From Mnemiopsis leidyi (taxonomy: Eukaryota > Ctenophora > Tentaculata > Lobata > Bolinopsidae): a DNA stretch of 58,989 nucleotides. The notes under the pieces are model-generated. The model did no database searches, had not been told where the DNA came from, and was given only the letters and a program-made list of their open reading frames with translations. Below are positions 47,401 through 58,132 of the stretch, piece by piece. The stretch spans positions 124,316 through 183,304 of the forward strand of contig JH153555.1 in the NCBI GenBank assembly GCA_000226015.1, given 5' to 3'. Both the position numbers and the translations under genes were made by a program. How positions within the stretch are numbered: position 1 is the first letter of the stretch; each line of letters begins with the position of its first letter.

Positions 47401-48337
47401 TAAAAAAAACGTGTCCACAACTATAGTTAATTAGTGAAATAGTTAACGGTCCGACCTGATGAGTCTGCTATAAAATTGATGATGTTGCCCTGAATCTAAG
47501 ACGAAGTTACACCGCAGCTTGGAGAAAGTACAGAGAAGACGAACCCCGGCTTGTGTAAGAGAAGAACTGACGGATCTGTACATCAAACCTTTACCGGAAT
47601 ACATCCAGGATAAACTAGTAAGTAGATAAAGTAGCTGTACATCAAACCTTTACCGGAATACATCCAGGATAAACTAGTAAGTAGATAAAGTAGTTGTACA
47701 TCAAACCTTTACCGGAATACATCCAGGATAAACTAGTAAGTAGATGAAGTAGCTGTACATCAAACCTTTACCGGAATACATCCAGTATAAACTAGTAAGA
47801 AGATAAAGTAGCTGTACATCAAACCTTTACCGGAATACATCCAGTATAAACTAGTAAGTAGATAAAGTAGCTGTACATCAAACCTTTACCGGAATACATC
47901 CAGGATAAACTAGTGACTCGGAATTAGTTGGCCGTCTTACCGCCCCGACCCACTCCCAAGTTTATAAGAAACATTTATGTGTTGTGCGTTTACAAGTTTA
48001 AAGTAATTTATATTCTAATATTCTGATATTGTGGTTATCTAAGCAGATTCCTGTTTGCTTGCTTAATGGAATAATGGAAATAATCTTGGTTTCATTGGAA
48101 CTTTTTCTGTGAAATAACATTCGTCAAAGTTAATGCTTGATTAATTTCTCGAAACAATCTCAACGTAAAGTTTTTGTAGATTCATTTATGTATTTATTGG
48201 GAACAGTTGTAAATTGTAATGTGTGACTTCATTTTCAGAAGCAACATGAAGAGCGACAAATGTCAAGAAGTGCTATACTTTTCGAAGAACTCTTTGAAAA
48301 CCACGTCAGTAAAGTTGGTGTTCTACAACTTTTTTAA
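41490..48337 (+). CDS. Four-exon basic coiled-coil protein, 155 aa; host of the second GPCR
   Basis: Exons 41490-41600, 41923-42080, 47518-47617 and 48239-48337, with phases 0, 2, 0 agreeing at each junction. Start MPVTTQSHAARPRSASATSS, a Ser/Arg-rich head; then a very basic stretch (RNGRRSKNSAQAQ; KVQRAKRKKSTQLGH), helical EEEERVMRILHNLEKVQRRR, LTDLYIKPLPEYIQDKL, and a final helix EERQMSRSAILFEELFENH. The stop used is TAA at 48335; a donor-like GTCA|GTAAAG at 48308 leaves open that the gene continues. The second intron is 5.4 kb and contains a GPCR gene on the other strand and the assembly gap. The donors of exons 2 and 3 sit at the start of tandem arrays. Possibly cytoskeletal or ciliary; no family recognised. 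Confidence 0.6.
42071..42345. repeat. Minisatellite, 19-bp unit spanning a splice donor
   Basis: About 14 copies of gatattacacaagttagta and variants (gatcttacacaagttagta). The first copy contains the last bases of exon 2 (ATATTACACAA) and its donor GTTAGT, so the donor is copied throughout the array. Confidence 0.9.
42497..42502 (-). terminator. Polyadenylation signal of the second GPCR
   Basis: AATAAA on the minus strand (tttatt on +), about 90 nt beyond the receptor stop codon. Confidence 0.55.
42593..43731 (-). CDS. Class A GPCR, two exons, 343 aa, nested in another gene's intron
   Basis: Exon 1 43731-43492 (80 codons) and exon 2 43384-42593 (263 codons plus stop). The 107-bp phase-0 intron has donor CAG|GTATGA and acceptor CCTCACAG. 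Exon 1 encodes TM1 (YVAAAVVIPGLLTNTLSLSF, lacking the GN pair: TN) and TM2 (LLISLNMVDILVCVFSLATW, with the TM2 Asp). Exon 2 encodes TM3-TM7. At the DRY position, eight residues before KPL, it reads T-R-T, so Arg is kept but Asp is lost. TM6 has FCFFNVPF in place of CWxP; TM7 has LNPVVYFVRNSKLRHF. The C-tail is about 70 residues, Ser/Thr and basic-rich, ending KKNRMDAR. It sits antisense in the 5.4-kb intron of the gene at 41490. An AG preceded by a pyrimidine tract lies 4 nt before the ATG. Ligand unknown; invertebrate orphan or peptide type. Confidence 0.88.
43738..47517. other. Rest of the host intron; no gene seen
   Basis: AT-rich, with short direct duplications (a 22-bp repeat of ttcttaatttaaagatctgtc type at 46262-46306; catatttaggtcaat three times near 43840-43870). 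No supported exon. Assembly gap inside. Confidence 0.5.
46981..46990. other. Assembly gap (10 N)
   Basis: Run of ten n. It lies in the large intron of the gene at 41490, so the intron length is not certain. Confidence 0.99.
47577..47913. repeat. Minisatellite, 59-bp unit spanning a splice donor, six copies
   Basis: Copies begin at 47577, 47636, 47695, 47754, 47813 and 47872. Each carries the 3' part of exon 3 (encoding LYIKPLPEYIQDKL) and, in the first five copies, the donor CTA|GTAAG; the sixth has CTA|GTGACT. Copies differ by single bases (caggat/cagtat, agtagat/agaagat). Confidence 0.95.
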
Positions 48338-49393
48338 AAATTGTAACAACTTGGCGGTCGCCATGAGGTTTACGGTGACTATATCAGACGACAATATTAA
48401 GTCTGAGTATGAGGTATCTCAAAGTACTATTTACTATTCAGTCTGAGCTTTATAGGTTGTCAAACAGATTAGAAAACTTATGTTAATATTATTGCCAAAA
48501 ATTCGTCGCATATTGATCCTCAAAGTCAAACAATTAATCCAAAAACTGTATATTTCTAAGCCATTTTTCATGGGCTATGACTGACCAGAACATGCGTTCT
48601 TCTGACACGTATCAAAATCTCTTTTTATTTTGACTGAATCGCTCCTCTGAACCAATCAATTAACGATCAAAGCTCTATCATAAAAAACGTTATAAACACA
48701 GCTGCTGCACTATATTGCTTACAGATGATGTGTTTTCAAAATTACTGTTAGGTGCATCCTGAAGTCAATAAGCTGCAGGGTTTGAAGGTGTCATCATTTT
48801 GTTGTCCTTGCTACACTTACGTGTTATTTCTACTGAGAAAAAGGTGGGAGGGAATTAAATGAAATATTTCAGCGATAATGGACGATATTTTGGTTGCCAC
48901 GGTAACCTCTTAGTTGGGGTATTTATTACAAATTACAATGACCCCGTATCGACATCCTGTGTACTTGCAGGCCCTCTTATCTCCCTAAATTCCTAATACG
49001 TAATTTGGTATCTGATACCTTTCTTTTTACGCCTGATTTTTTGCGTTTGATCTGTTTTAACCTTAACAAGTTTGTGATTTGCCCACTGCAAGTATCACAA
49101 TATGGTCCATACTCCTCGCCTCGCAAATTGAAAATTCTGAATGCGAATGCTCGTAGGCATCACTAAGTGCGGTAAATAGAGTCTATAATTCACCTGACGA
49201 TGTAACAATTTTGCAGTAAATAAATGTAATGACACTCGTTTCTCGAGTAACGTACTCTGATGTACAGTTTCTGAAGTGCGGTTTCCTTCTTAACTTTGGT
49301 TTCTTGACGACCAAGGTAAATAATTTTACTCATATTTCGTCACATTTCTGTGTCCCAAGTTCGTGTTAATTTGCTTAATCTTGACTTACTTGA
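48338..49393. other. Intergenic, no feature recognised
   Basis: AT-rich; short frames only, no exon with splice support. Confidence 0.5.
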
Positions 49394-51170
49394 CTAGTCC
49401 GAGCAGCTACGACACCCCTCCACAGTCCACACATCACGATCAAGCATCATTGTCCGGATCTCGTCAGTACCAGACAGGCAGGTATCCACTATCCCTCTCT
49501 AGCATGTCGATGTAGGTGATGTGTGGTCTGCCACGTCCTCTGTGTCCATGCTGCGGTTCCCAGAATAGAAGCTTGTTTGCCAGAAGGTTTTCATGTCTGG
49601 CAATATGGCCCGCCATTTTCATGCGCCTGTTTGCTATCATCACAGATGGCATTGGGATGTTTCCGAACACATCAACATTGCTAATCCTTTCTTTCCAGCT
49701 GATGTTGAGAGCCATTCTAAACATTCTGCTGTAGCAACCATTGACGCGCTTTACCAGGGAGTGGCAAATTGTCTACGTCTCCGAACGGTATCTTCATGTC
49801 TCTACGCATCCTTGACCTCCAGTATCTTTGAGCTGGTGGCATGCTCCCCATGTTTTTCCCTTTGTGACTTCGAAATCCCTCTCAGTCCTCATGATCCGAC
49901 TTCTAACTTCTAAGGTACACAAAATCGTCGACTTTCTCCAATTCCTCTCCACTTACTGCTTTGATGATGGTGCTGTCGTCATCTGAGAGATTAAACCCGG
50001 TGTATTTGGTTTTACTCTTATTGAGATGTAGTCCAGTTAAATTCGCAGCAAGCTTGACACTGTGAACCAGGTCTTGTGCTTCAGCAGCACATGCAGTGTC
50101 TGATTCTGTTGAGGATCATGCGATTGAGTGTTTAGCTGACAATTGATGTCAGTGCAATTCCTCTGTAGTTGTCAACTTTGGTCAGATTCCCCTTCTTGAG
50201 CAAAGGAACGATGTTTAGCTGCCGCCACTGGTCTGGGACACTACCATCATCCAACACACGATTGCAGAACCGCAGAATCAAGTCATCAAGAGCCACTCTT
50301 TTAGGGATGTCTGGAGCAATGCTATCTTCTCTAAAGGCTTTTCCCTCCTTAATGGATTGCTGTGCCTTAAGCAGTTCTTCTTTGCTGAAGTGATCTATCC
50401 GAATGTCCTGCGGAGGATGAACGGTGGGCACTCCCATCTCTTCATCTGGAACTGCTAGTGGTTATCCAAGAAGTTTTGTGAAGTGTTCTTGCCAGTTCTT
50501 CAGCCTCCCCTCAGCACTACCTCCATCTATCAGACTACCAGACTTGTTCCTCCGTCCAGTGATGTCATTAATGAGAGCCCAGCTCTCCTTATTTTTACAT
50601 CTGTCTGCAGCAATTTCAGCTTGCCTAATCTTGCAAGACAGGGATTCTTAAGCTACGACTGCATAACTATTTTCAAGAGCCCCCTTACAATTTCTGACAA
50701 GATCTCCGGTTTCCTCAGATGGGCCAGAGTGGTAGTTTTCTTTAGCTATAAAGAGATTCCTCCTTCTTTCTGCTACCCTGACATCCTTAGAAGGGACGCC
50801 TCTTCGTCTTCGTGGGATGTGCTCAAGTAGTTTTTTGTTTGTATCATGGACTGCATCCATGAACTAACCATACTCTGCAGTTGGGTTGTGCGGTTCCTTG
50901 GGTTCTTGGTTGAGGAGCAGAGAGAACCTGTTCCTAACTTCAACAGAATACTTTTCTTGTAATTCTTTTCTCTGTTTGAGAGGGTTGTAGTCGCCTGGCA
51001 TTTCCTGAAGCTCAGTTTAACTGCATTCATCACAACACGGTGATCAGACCCAAGAGAGTTGAATAAATTGGAGACAGCTGTGTCTTTAACTGAGTTGCGC
51101 CATTTCCTCCTCACCAGTATGTAATTTCTCTTGCGCTTAATCTTACTGTTGAAGAATCTTATCTCCTGGT
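49394..51170 (-). mobile_element. Decayed LINE (non-LTR retrotransposon) with deleted RT palm
   Basis: Read on the minus strand, broken frames follow the order of an apurinic-endonuclease-type LINE. First is the end of the endonuclease domain with the GSDHR signature (LFNSLGSDHRVVMNAVKLSF, about 51060). Then a basic linker and the RT fingers (SVPDQWRQLNIVPLLKKGN; KVDNYRGIALTSIVS, about 50170-50260; then LNRMILNRIRH after a frame change). Next is the post-palm region (ANLTGLHLNKSKTKYTGF; KVDDFVYL; ACHQLKDIWRS type, about 50090-49800) and the C-terminal region (RRMKMAGHIARHENLL; HRGRGRPHITYIDM). The step from NRIRH to the post-palm region at about 50100 omits the segment that should contain the catalytic (Y/F)ADD motif. 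There are many stops and frameshifts, and the 5' part is missing. Family assignment (RTE/CR1-like) is tentative. Confidence 0.85.
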
Positions 51171-54087
51171 ATAGAATCTGGACCTGGGTGGGCCATTATT
51201 CCAGCCGATCTTACTGTCTTGGTGCCGTAGATTATCAAATACGCAGCTTGTATGCCTAGTCTATAGATCTGGCCTTTAACGACTTGTAGTATGCTGTACG
51301 CAAGACCTGGCAATGTGGCCTACAACTATGGAAATTAAACTTTATCTATTCTGCCGAATTTAAATTAGTGCTACAAGAACAGCTATATCTCAATCGAACA
51401 TCTCTTCTCCTCAATGATCTTCTCACTCGTGTGAAAGTTTTACTTGAATATTCTCGAAAACATGGTTTTGTGATGTTGCAAAAACAATGTGGTTCATTTT
51501 TAACTTGGCCCATAAATCATAATTCATAATACTTGTTCCATTTGAATGATCGTGAAACAACTGTTGTACAGAATTGTATTTGTTTTGACCGCTGCTAAGA
51601 TAGATCCTCTGGTTTGATCTGCGGTCTCTTTAGTCAGACGTTTAGTTGGTTTTTCTATCTCGACAGTCGAGATTGCGTTCCATATTATCTCGATAGTCAA
51701 GTTCGTATTTCGCGTTTTCTTGCAAGATACGGATAATTACCATTTTGTTTTGATTATTTTGTCAATAAGTACATTGAGTTGAATCAGGCCCCTCTATCTT
51801 AGTAATATAGTTTGAAGAAACGGCTAAAAGGTTTTTGAAGAAATGGAAACTGAGAATTATCATAGTCAAGCAAAACTGTTCTACAAACTCAAATATCGAT
51901 TAATAGCTAGTTTGATAACAAACAATCGTTCAATAAAATATCGCTCAAGTGATAATATTAAGATTTAGACAAAGTAAGAGAATGGATAAATCACAAATGT
52001 CGTTTGATTTTATCGCCAATTCATGACATGTTTATGGCATCTTTCAAATTTCTTCCTTCTTTTTTCTGATCCGACGACATGATTATTCTACGGCTTATCT
52101 ACAAGATAACGATTACAGAAGGTATCTTTAAGTGTCCAAGTCGCATCACATCGAATTAATGGTCCGGTACCTTGCCTCGACAAAATTTTCCCTTTAAAGC
52201 GCCCAAATAACCACAATAATGTTATTATGATGTGCATTAAGCTGATAAAGCTGCAATTACATGATTCTCCCGTCCTCTATCAGCTCTCTAAAGCTTTCCA
52301 TTATGTCTGACTTGACCGCACACGTATGACCGTCATGCATCAAGAAGGGTTTGCTTCTTGTCTGTGCGGTTTCTCCGTCGTCAAGTTTGTGCACCTGGGA
52401 GTGGTGGGTGGAGTGTTGCTGTGGAAGTGCAAGATATGCGGAACCAGACTCTTTGCTAGGGTGAGCTATTTTGGAATGAGCAAAAATACATTTTTCGATT
52501 TTTGAGAATCTTTTGTTAATCCTTAATTTTCTTCTTAGCTGAACTTTATCGTCCCGCTAAACTGGCCTTCAGCTTAATTAATTTGATAAATTTGAAATGC
52601 AGCATTGCACATTAACACAATTATCATTTAATTTAATATTTAACTGTAAATAATCTTAATACCATATATCCGCGATTTAACGAGCCTAATCAAATTATAA
52701 TACATCATGCATCAATTATTCTTTACGGCTGACGCCTGACAATGATGGCATATTCCATTTCCATCTTCCAAGGAACCGCCGCGCCACCATGCTGATAGCA
52801 TCACGCTAAGTTGATTTCAGTAAAACGAAAACAAACATTTACTTACTTCTTTACTTTCCGGCTTGGTGTAATGCGACATTTTGAAACTTACAGTGTTTAA
52901 ACTACCAAGTGCTACATGCTACAAATTTGAGAACCGGCTACCGCGTACATAAAATATATCTTCTTTAGAATTAGCTTTATACTCCGTTGAAACACGCTTG
53001 TACTAAATTGCAACTAAGTGAATATTTAATATTGTGTTCTGTGTGCATGTGTACATGGTACTACAGTACTACTGTTGTTTCGAAATATTATGAGAAACTT
53101 GTGGAACGAGTTGACATGAACTGACTCTGACACTGGCTCGTGGGTGTCACATGGAGGTCCCTCCAGTGTCTTCAGGGGGCCAGGGACAACCAGATTCGAG
53201 TTTTCGTTGGCCCTTTTCCGTCCACATTTTAATGTTTTATGCTTAAAGTTTAATAAACGCCTACTTTTGTGCTTACGTACGTGGTTTTGTCACCGAGTTG
53301 TGGGACTTTTTCGTGGTTTGTTTGGGTGGTCTCTCATCAAAGGCGATTGTTAAATGCTTTGATGGCGACCAGAATCTTAAAAATCTGTTTCCTTGTTGTT
53401 GATAAAGCACGAATTCTACTACCTTTCTCTGTACACTGTTTCGGCATCATTTTAAAGTAGTAAAATTATTAAAAGAAGAATTCTTCGCGCCAATTGCTTT
53501 AAATTCAACTGCTAAGTTGTTGTTATTACATTATGACGCTTGAATGAGCAGTTTCGTTTAAGCTCTGCTTTGTAGTCTGTGGTGCTATTTCCCCTCCATG
53601 AACCAACTATTTACCGTTGCATTTGCTTATGAAGTTATCAGATTGACCTAGAACTTAAATAGCCATGCAATATCCCTATGACATAACGAGCAATATTTGC
53701 TACACTCGCCTTCAAAACTCCGAAAGTTTCTTTGACCGGCCGTTTCTAAAAATTGCGTGCAACTTATTACTGTTATTGAAGCAGGACAAGGCAGTTAAGA
53801 TGGCGAAGTTTGATTAATTGGATCACCTGAAGGTGGGAGATAGAACACTAGCTCTCACATTTGAGTGTTTTAACTTTCTGTTACACGGCTTGCCCGCTTA
53901 AAGCTCACTTAACATGCAAAATGTTGAAATTTGTTTTTTTCCTAGACATGGTTCTTAGTCAAATTTAACTGGGGACTTCTTAGCTAGTAGCTTTGACCCT
54001 CAAAACTTCGCTTGCTCCAAGTCGCACTCCACAATTTAATTAGTTGCATTACTTCCCGTTCCGACATAATCTCGCCAAACTACCAAA
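51171..54087. other. Intergenic, one candidate exon
   Basis: AT-rich. Apart from the candidate exon at 52326-52460, only short frames are visible (for example an ATG frame at 53151 reading MEVPPVSSGGQGQPDSSF without a donor). No repeat array. Confidence 0.4.
52326..52460 (+). CDS. Candidate first exon with two Cys pairs
   Basis: ATG at 52326, open for 45 codons to a donor AGG|GTGAGC at 52461, phase 0. Reads MTVMHQEGFASCLCGFSVV, a hydrophobic stretch, then LLWKCKICGTRLFAR: a CxC and a CxxC about 20 residues apart, like half of a zinc ribbon. Codon use is less AT-biased than the flanks. A short upstream frame (ATGTCTGACTTG) overlaps its start. No downstream exon could be assigned with confidence; joining the gene at 54088 is possible in phase only if part of its first exon is skipped. 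Confidence 0.4.
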
Positions 54088-57000
54088 ATGCGGCTCACAA
54101 CGGGAAACTCTCTATCTCACCGCCCAGCTACCGCCCATCCCACAACAAACTTGACGGACCAACAGCGGACAGTCCTACCGGAACGGCCAGCTTCCTCCTC
54201 CATGGCATCCCGACTACCTTCCAGACCGGTGTCCTTGTATAGACCTCAGTCAGCCAAGCAGATATCCATATTGAAGTTGGAGTACAAACCAGCCAATTTA
54301 GTCAAGAAGGGGATAAAGAAGAGATGTTTCTACTGCAGCTCGGGAGCCAATAATCCTTTTGTTACTTGTACGTTGACGTTTCTTGTATCAAGTTTGCTCC
54401 TTCAAGTTTATATTTTAAGTTTTAGTCCGATTGTTGAAAATGTTTAACCATCTTGATTAACGTTGGATAATCATATTTTCTATTTTTCAATAATTGTCAG
54501 CATCTTGCAGTCTACCTCTTTGACAACTATACGACATCCCGGTTTATCAGCTCTTTGCGAGCCAAGTGGAACACACTGTCGACCCAGAAACCAGGACTAA
54601 AACTGGACCACCCTGAATCCAGAATCCAAAAGTCTGACCCAGAGCGACCCTTGTCATGTGTGGCTAGGTCCCATTTTTCCACAACAGGCACTAACCTGCA
54701 GTCAGCCAAACTGAATGAGGTATTAAGAGTAGCTTAGCTAAAGTTAAGTTAGCTTTAAATTGTTGGTGATTAAATTGTGTTTAATGAAAGCGCTCGTGTC
54801 AACTTCGACTTCTTGTGAGCATATGTCCAGTCCAATAATGATTGTCCTGATGAAATAATCGTCCTTTCACTGATAACAGCTAAGTGAAGATGAATTTAAG
54901 TTTAAACAATTTGATAAGCAAATAATTTTACTGACATTTTGGCTCAATTGCAATTCAAAGAATCCCAAGCTGCTGCTAGTGCAGCTATGAGTATGAGCAC
55001 ACATCTCGTGAACAACTATAGCTGAACAAACTAAAATGTCCACTATTGTGGCGGAAATGAGGTCCCCTGTCAATGCTCAAGACCCCTCGCTGCCCTCTGC
55101 TCGCATGTCTCTAATGTCTTGTCTCCATGTCGTGTGAGACTCTGAGTTTACTCCTACAGTTTCGATATTCTACCGTAATTTCGACAAGCACCGCCAGCTA
55201 CAACGTGACTCTATAGTCCGTTAATATTGAGTAAGTGTAGTGATAGTTAATAACTGATCCCATTCATTCAATTATGCAGTCCTTGTTAATTTGCTGTCTT
55301 GTTTAAGTTCCATGTATCGCGTCTTTTGTGCCTTGAAAACTCTGCGGCATAGAACGTATCTTGAAAAGGTTTATCTTAATTTCGATAGTTATAATCTAGC
55401 AAAAGTTCATGACATGAACTGTTAGAGCAACCACTAATGTCTAAATAATTCTTCTTTTATAGTCGTACATTACTGTCGTGATGCGTGATAATTATAACTA
55501 GATTTCTTGATCAAGCTTATGTTTATCTCTGTACGTAATTACGACTTAACATTAGTTTTAAGTAAAAATTTAAATTCTATTTGAACTAGCTATCAAGAAC
55601 GTTCCCTAAGATGAAAGAACCAAGTTTTTAAGTGCTAAAACGAAAGTTGTTTTTATATATCGTAATGCGTATGGTAGAATATTCCATATGCCAAGGCCTC
55701 CAGCCTCCAGCTCCTGGCAGCTGTACAATAAACGATCATTGGAAAGTTTGTCAGTTTTTGCCAGTCAGTTTGGTTAAACATAACTGTATAACAGCAGACA
55801 TCGGAAGTGAAACATAAAATCATTTAATCTTGACCCCCTCATAATCTATCATCTTTACTTTAAATTAAATGTAAAACCGCCCAAATTAAATTCATACCCT
55901 TGCTCTAATTCGTCAACTATAAGTGAAACATTTGTTCGTGTTAAATATGACAAGCGTGTCTTCTCTCAAATGACATTCATATTTATAGAAAAATTGACTG
56001 TCGAAAGCGGCGAAGTTCCTTGTTTTAGATCTCGTGTGGGAATTTTAATGTTATAAAAAATCCCATAGCTATCCCAGCAGTGGACACGATGCAGTCACGT
56101 GATATATGACTGCTTGCCACGTGACCCCAATAAATGCGATCACGTGAGGTTCCACTGACCAAAACAATTTAAAATACGGATCTTTTCGAAATAGCTAAAA
56201 ATAGGGGTATTATTTGAATATTTGATTACCTAGAAAGTTTCAAATACCGAGCAACCGCAATTATCCTAGACACGATTTTAATTATACTGTTGATTAATCA
56301 AAATACTTTGCCGTGATCGAGCTGCCCAATTACGGAACTCAAAATGAAAAACCATGCTTTTACTACTCTAATGCTAATTCCTTTAAAGTTTAGACAAATA
56401 TGCGCTGAAAGTTTATCAAAAACTTACTATGTTAAAGAAAAGTTCGATAAATCAAAACATGTGTCGGCCTCAGACGAGGATATCATTACCTGCTGCTCCT
56501 ATTGAGTGTTGACTGTACAAGTATTAAGATTGGAGTATGATATTAACTTAAATTTATAATTATATATCAAACTAACAGTAACATAGTTTTATATTTCAGT
56601 CGCTAGAGGATAATGAGAATACAACATCTGCTGACAAGATACAGCTTCCCGAACAGAAGGTAACTTTAAAGTTAATTATATAGAGTATAAATTTTGAGTT
56701 TATATAGAGTATAACATTCTATAGTTTACATAGAGTTTAAATTTAGAGTTTATATAAAGTTTAACATTCTATAGTTTATATAGAGTTTAACTTTAGAGTT
56801 GCGCTAGATGTTCCTTTCCTAGTCTGTGGAGATCGGAATCTCAACGACCGCAATCTTGTACATGTTGAATTTCGTGAATGTGATTGTACACGTCTAGTGT
56901 ATGTCGGTACTTACTAATTTGCTCTGGTGCGGTTTGGCTTGATCCACTCCGTTAAATTTAAAATACTCTCCTGGATTTTGCAGCTGGATAAATATTTATT

Positions 57001-58132
57001 GAAAAACTAAATAGAATCGTGAGCGTTGTAGCACTGTATTTTTACGAAGGTATTCAAGTCATCAAGTGCCAACTACATTGTTTCACAGATTTACCGCTTA
57101 GCCCTTAGCTTTTGCTTTATAACATTGAACTTCCAACTCTTTTGCCACTAACCGCTTTTTGCATGGAAGGTTGTGCCTGTCGTTTGATTTTATTTTTACA
57201 AACAGTTGTACTGGTTTAAAGAAAGTTAAAACAACCATCAGCTTGATATCAAGCAAGACTTAAACTTATTAAGCTGAAAGCTTGCACTGTTATCACGCTA
57301 ATTTGTGCCAACCAATTGTTTTGTTTAGTCTATTTTGTCTCGATTATTACATTACACCGAGATTCAACCTACATAAGTACAAACGTACTTAAATATTCTT
57401 TACCTTCTGTTTTACTTCTAATGTTTTAATGTCAATGGTAGGTCGTATACATTATATCGAGCTTTTACGTTAAGTTGAATCTAAAGCTCAAGCTTTCTAA
57501 ACTCGTTTAAATGGAGATTTCTTCAGCTCCGATAGAGAATTAGTGAGGGTTGTTCTTGGTGATAGAATTGTACGATTTTTGAACAGTACTGCGATACTTT
57601 TCACTAACGAAAGTTTGTTTTCACACCGCCAAATATTACGTTACACTTTCAGCCTCAGACGACGTCTCGATGGCAGCAGAAAATGTTGAGTAAACTTGAA
57701 AAGATGGACAACAGCACGTAAGTTAAGAATGTTTACAGTTACACTAAAGATGTACCACCAAAAGTTCTTATAATGTTTGATGCCGAGTAAATCTTAAATA
57801 CTAACGGAACTGCGTAATTTACTGACAAATAAGTGAAACTTAACGTCAAGTAGCTTATCTTGTAGCGTCTTCTTCAAGTTCAGCAGCTTGCGAGGGTTTT
57901 GTTTTTGTTCTCGTTACGTTAAATCAAAATTAACTTAAAATTAACTTAAAATTAAAATATTCAAGGTTTCTGATACCTGCAGATGATCAAACGGTTGAGA
58001 ATGTTTGATAAAATCGTCTAAATTATCTTTGATTTCAGAACTCACAACAGTTCGCTGTGTAACAGTAACACTGCCAGTTCTATAATTCCTCATCCTAAAG
58101 CGCTTCAGCCACCGCATCTCAACAGGTTTTAA
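54088..58132 (+). CDS. Five-exon gene, 235-aa protein, unidentified
   Basis: Exons 54088-54367, 54511-54719, 56600-56659, 57653-57717 and 58039-58132; phases 1, 0, 0, 2 agree, and the total of 708 nt ends in TAA. Donors: T|GTACGT, GAG|GTATTA, AAG|GTAACT, AC|GTAAGT; acceptors: catcttgcag, atatttcag, acactttcag, gatttcag. Start MRLTTGNSLSHRPATAHPTT, a Ser/Thr/Pro-rich head with SLYRPQSAK, then a basic helix (LKLEYKPANLVKKGIKKR), CFYC, and NNPFVTF|YLFDNYTTSRFISS across the first junction. Later parts are polar and low-complexity (SLEDNENTTSADKIQ; RWQQKMLSKLEKMDNST), ending KALQPPHLNRF. No membrane segment or signal peptide. Soluble protein of unknown role; the Ser/Arg/Pro head resembles that of the gene at 41490 in style only. 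An upstream start (for example from 52326) cannot be excluded. Confidence 0.65.
56660..56805. repeat. Degenerate repeat at the start of an intron
   Basis: About five units around gagtttatatagagt(a/t)taa(c)att(c)tata begin within 30 bp of the donor of exon 3 of the gene at 54088. They do not include exon sequence. Confidence 0.6.

Noticed and set aside
48219-48446. Plus-strand frame starting MCDFIFRSN
   Set aside because: It overlaps the acceptor and exon 4 of the gene at 41490 in a different frame; the frame that continues exon 3 in phase was preferred.
53144-53460. Two overlapping plus-strand frames near 53.2 kb
   Set aside because: The first in-frame ATGs lack splice donors, and the frames conflict; no support for a gene.
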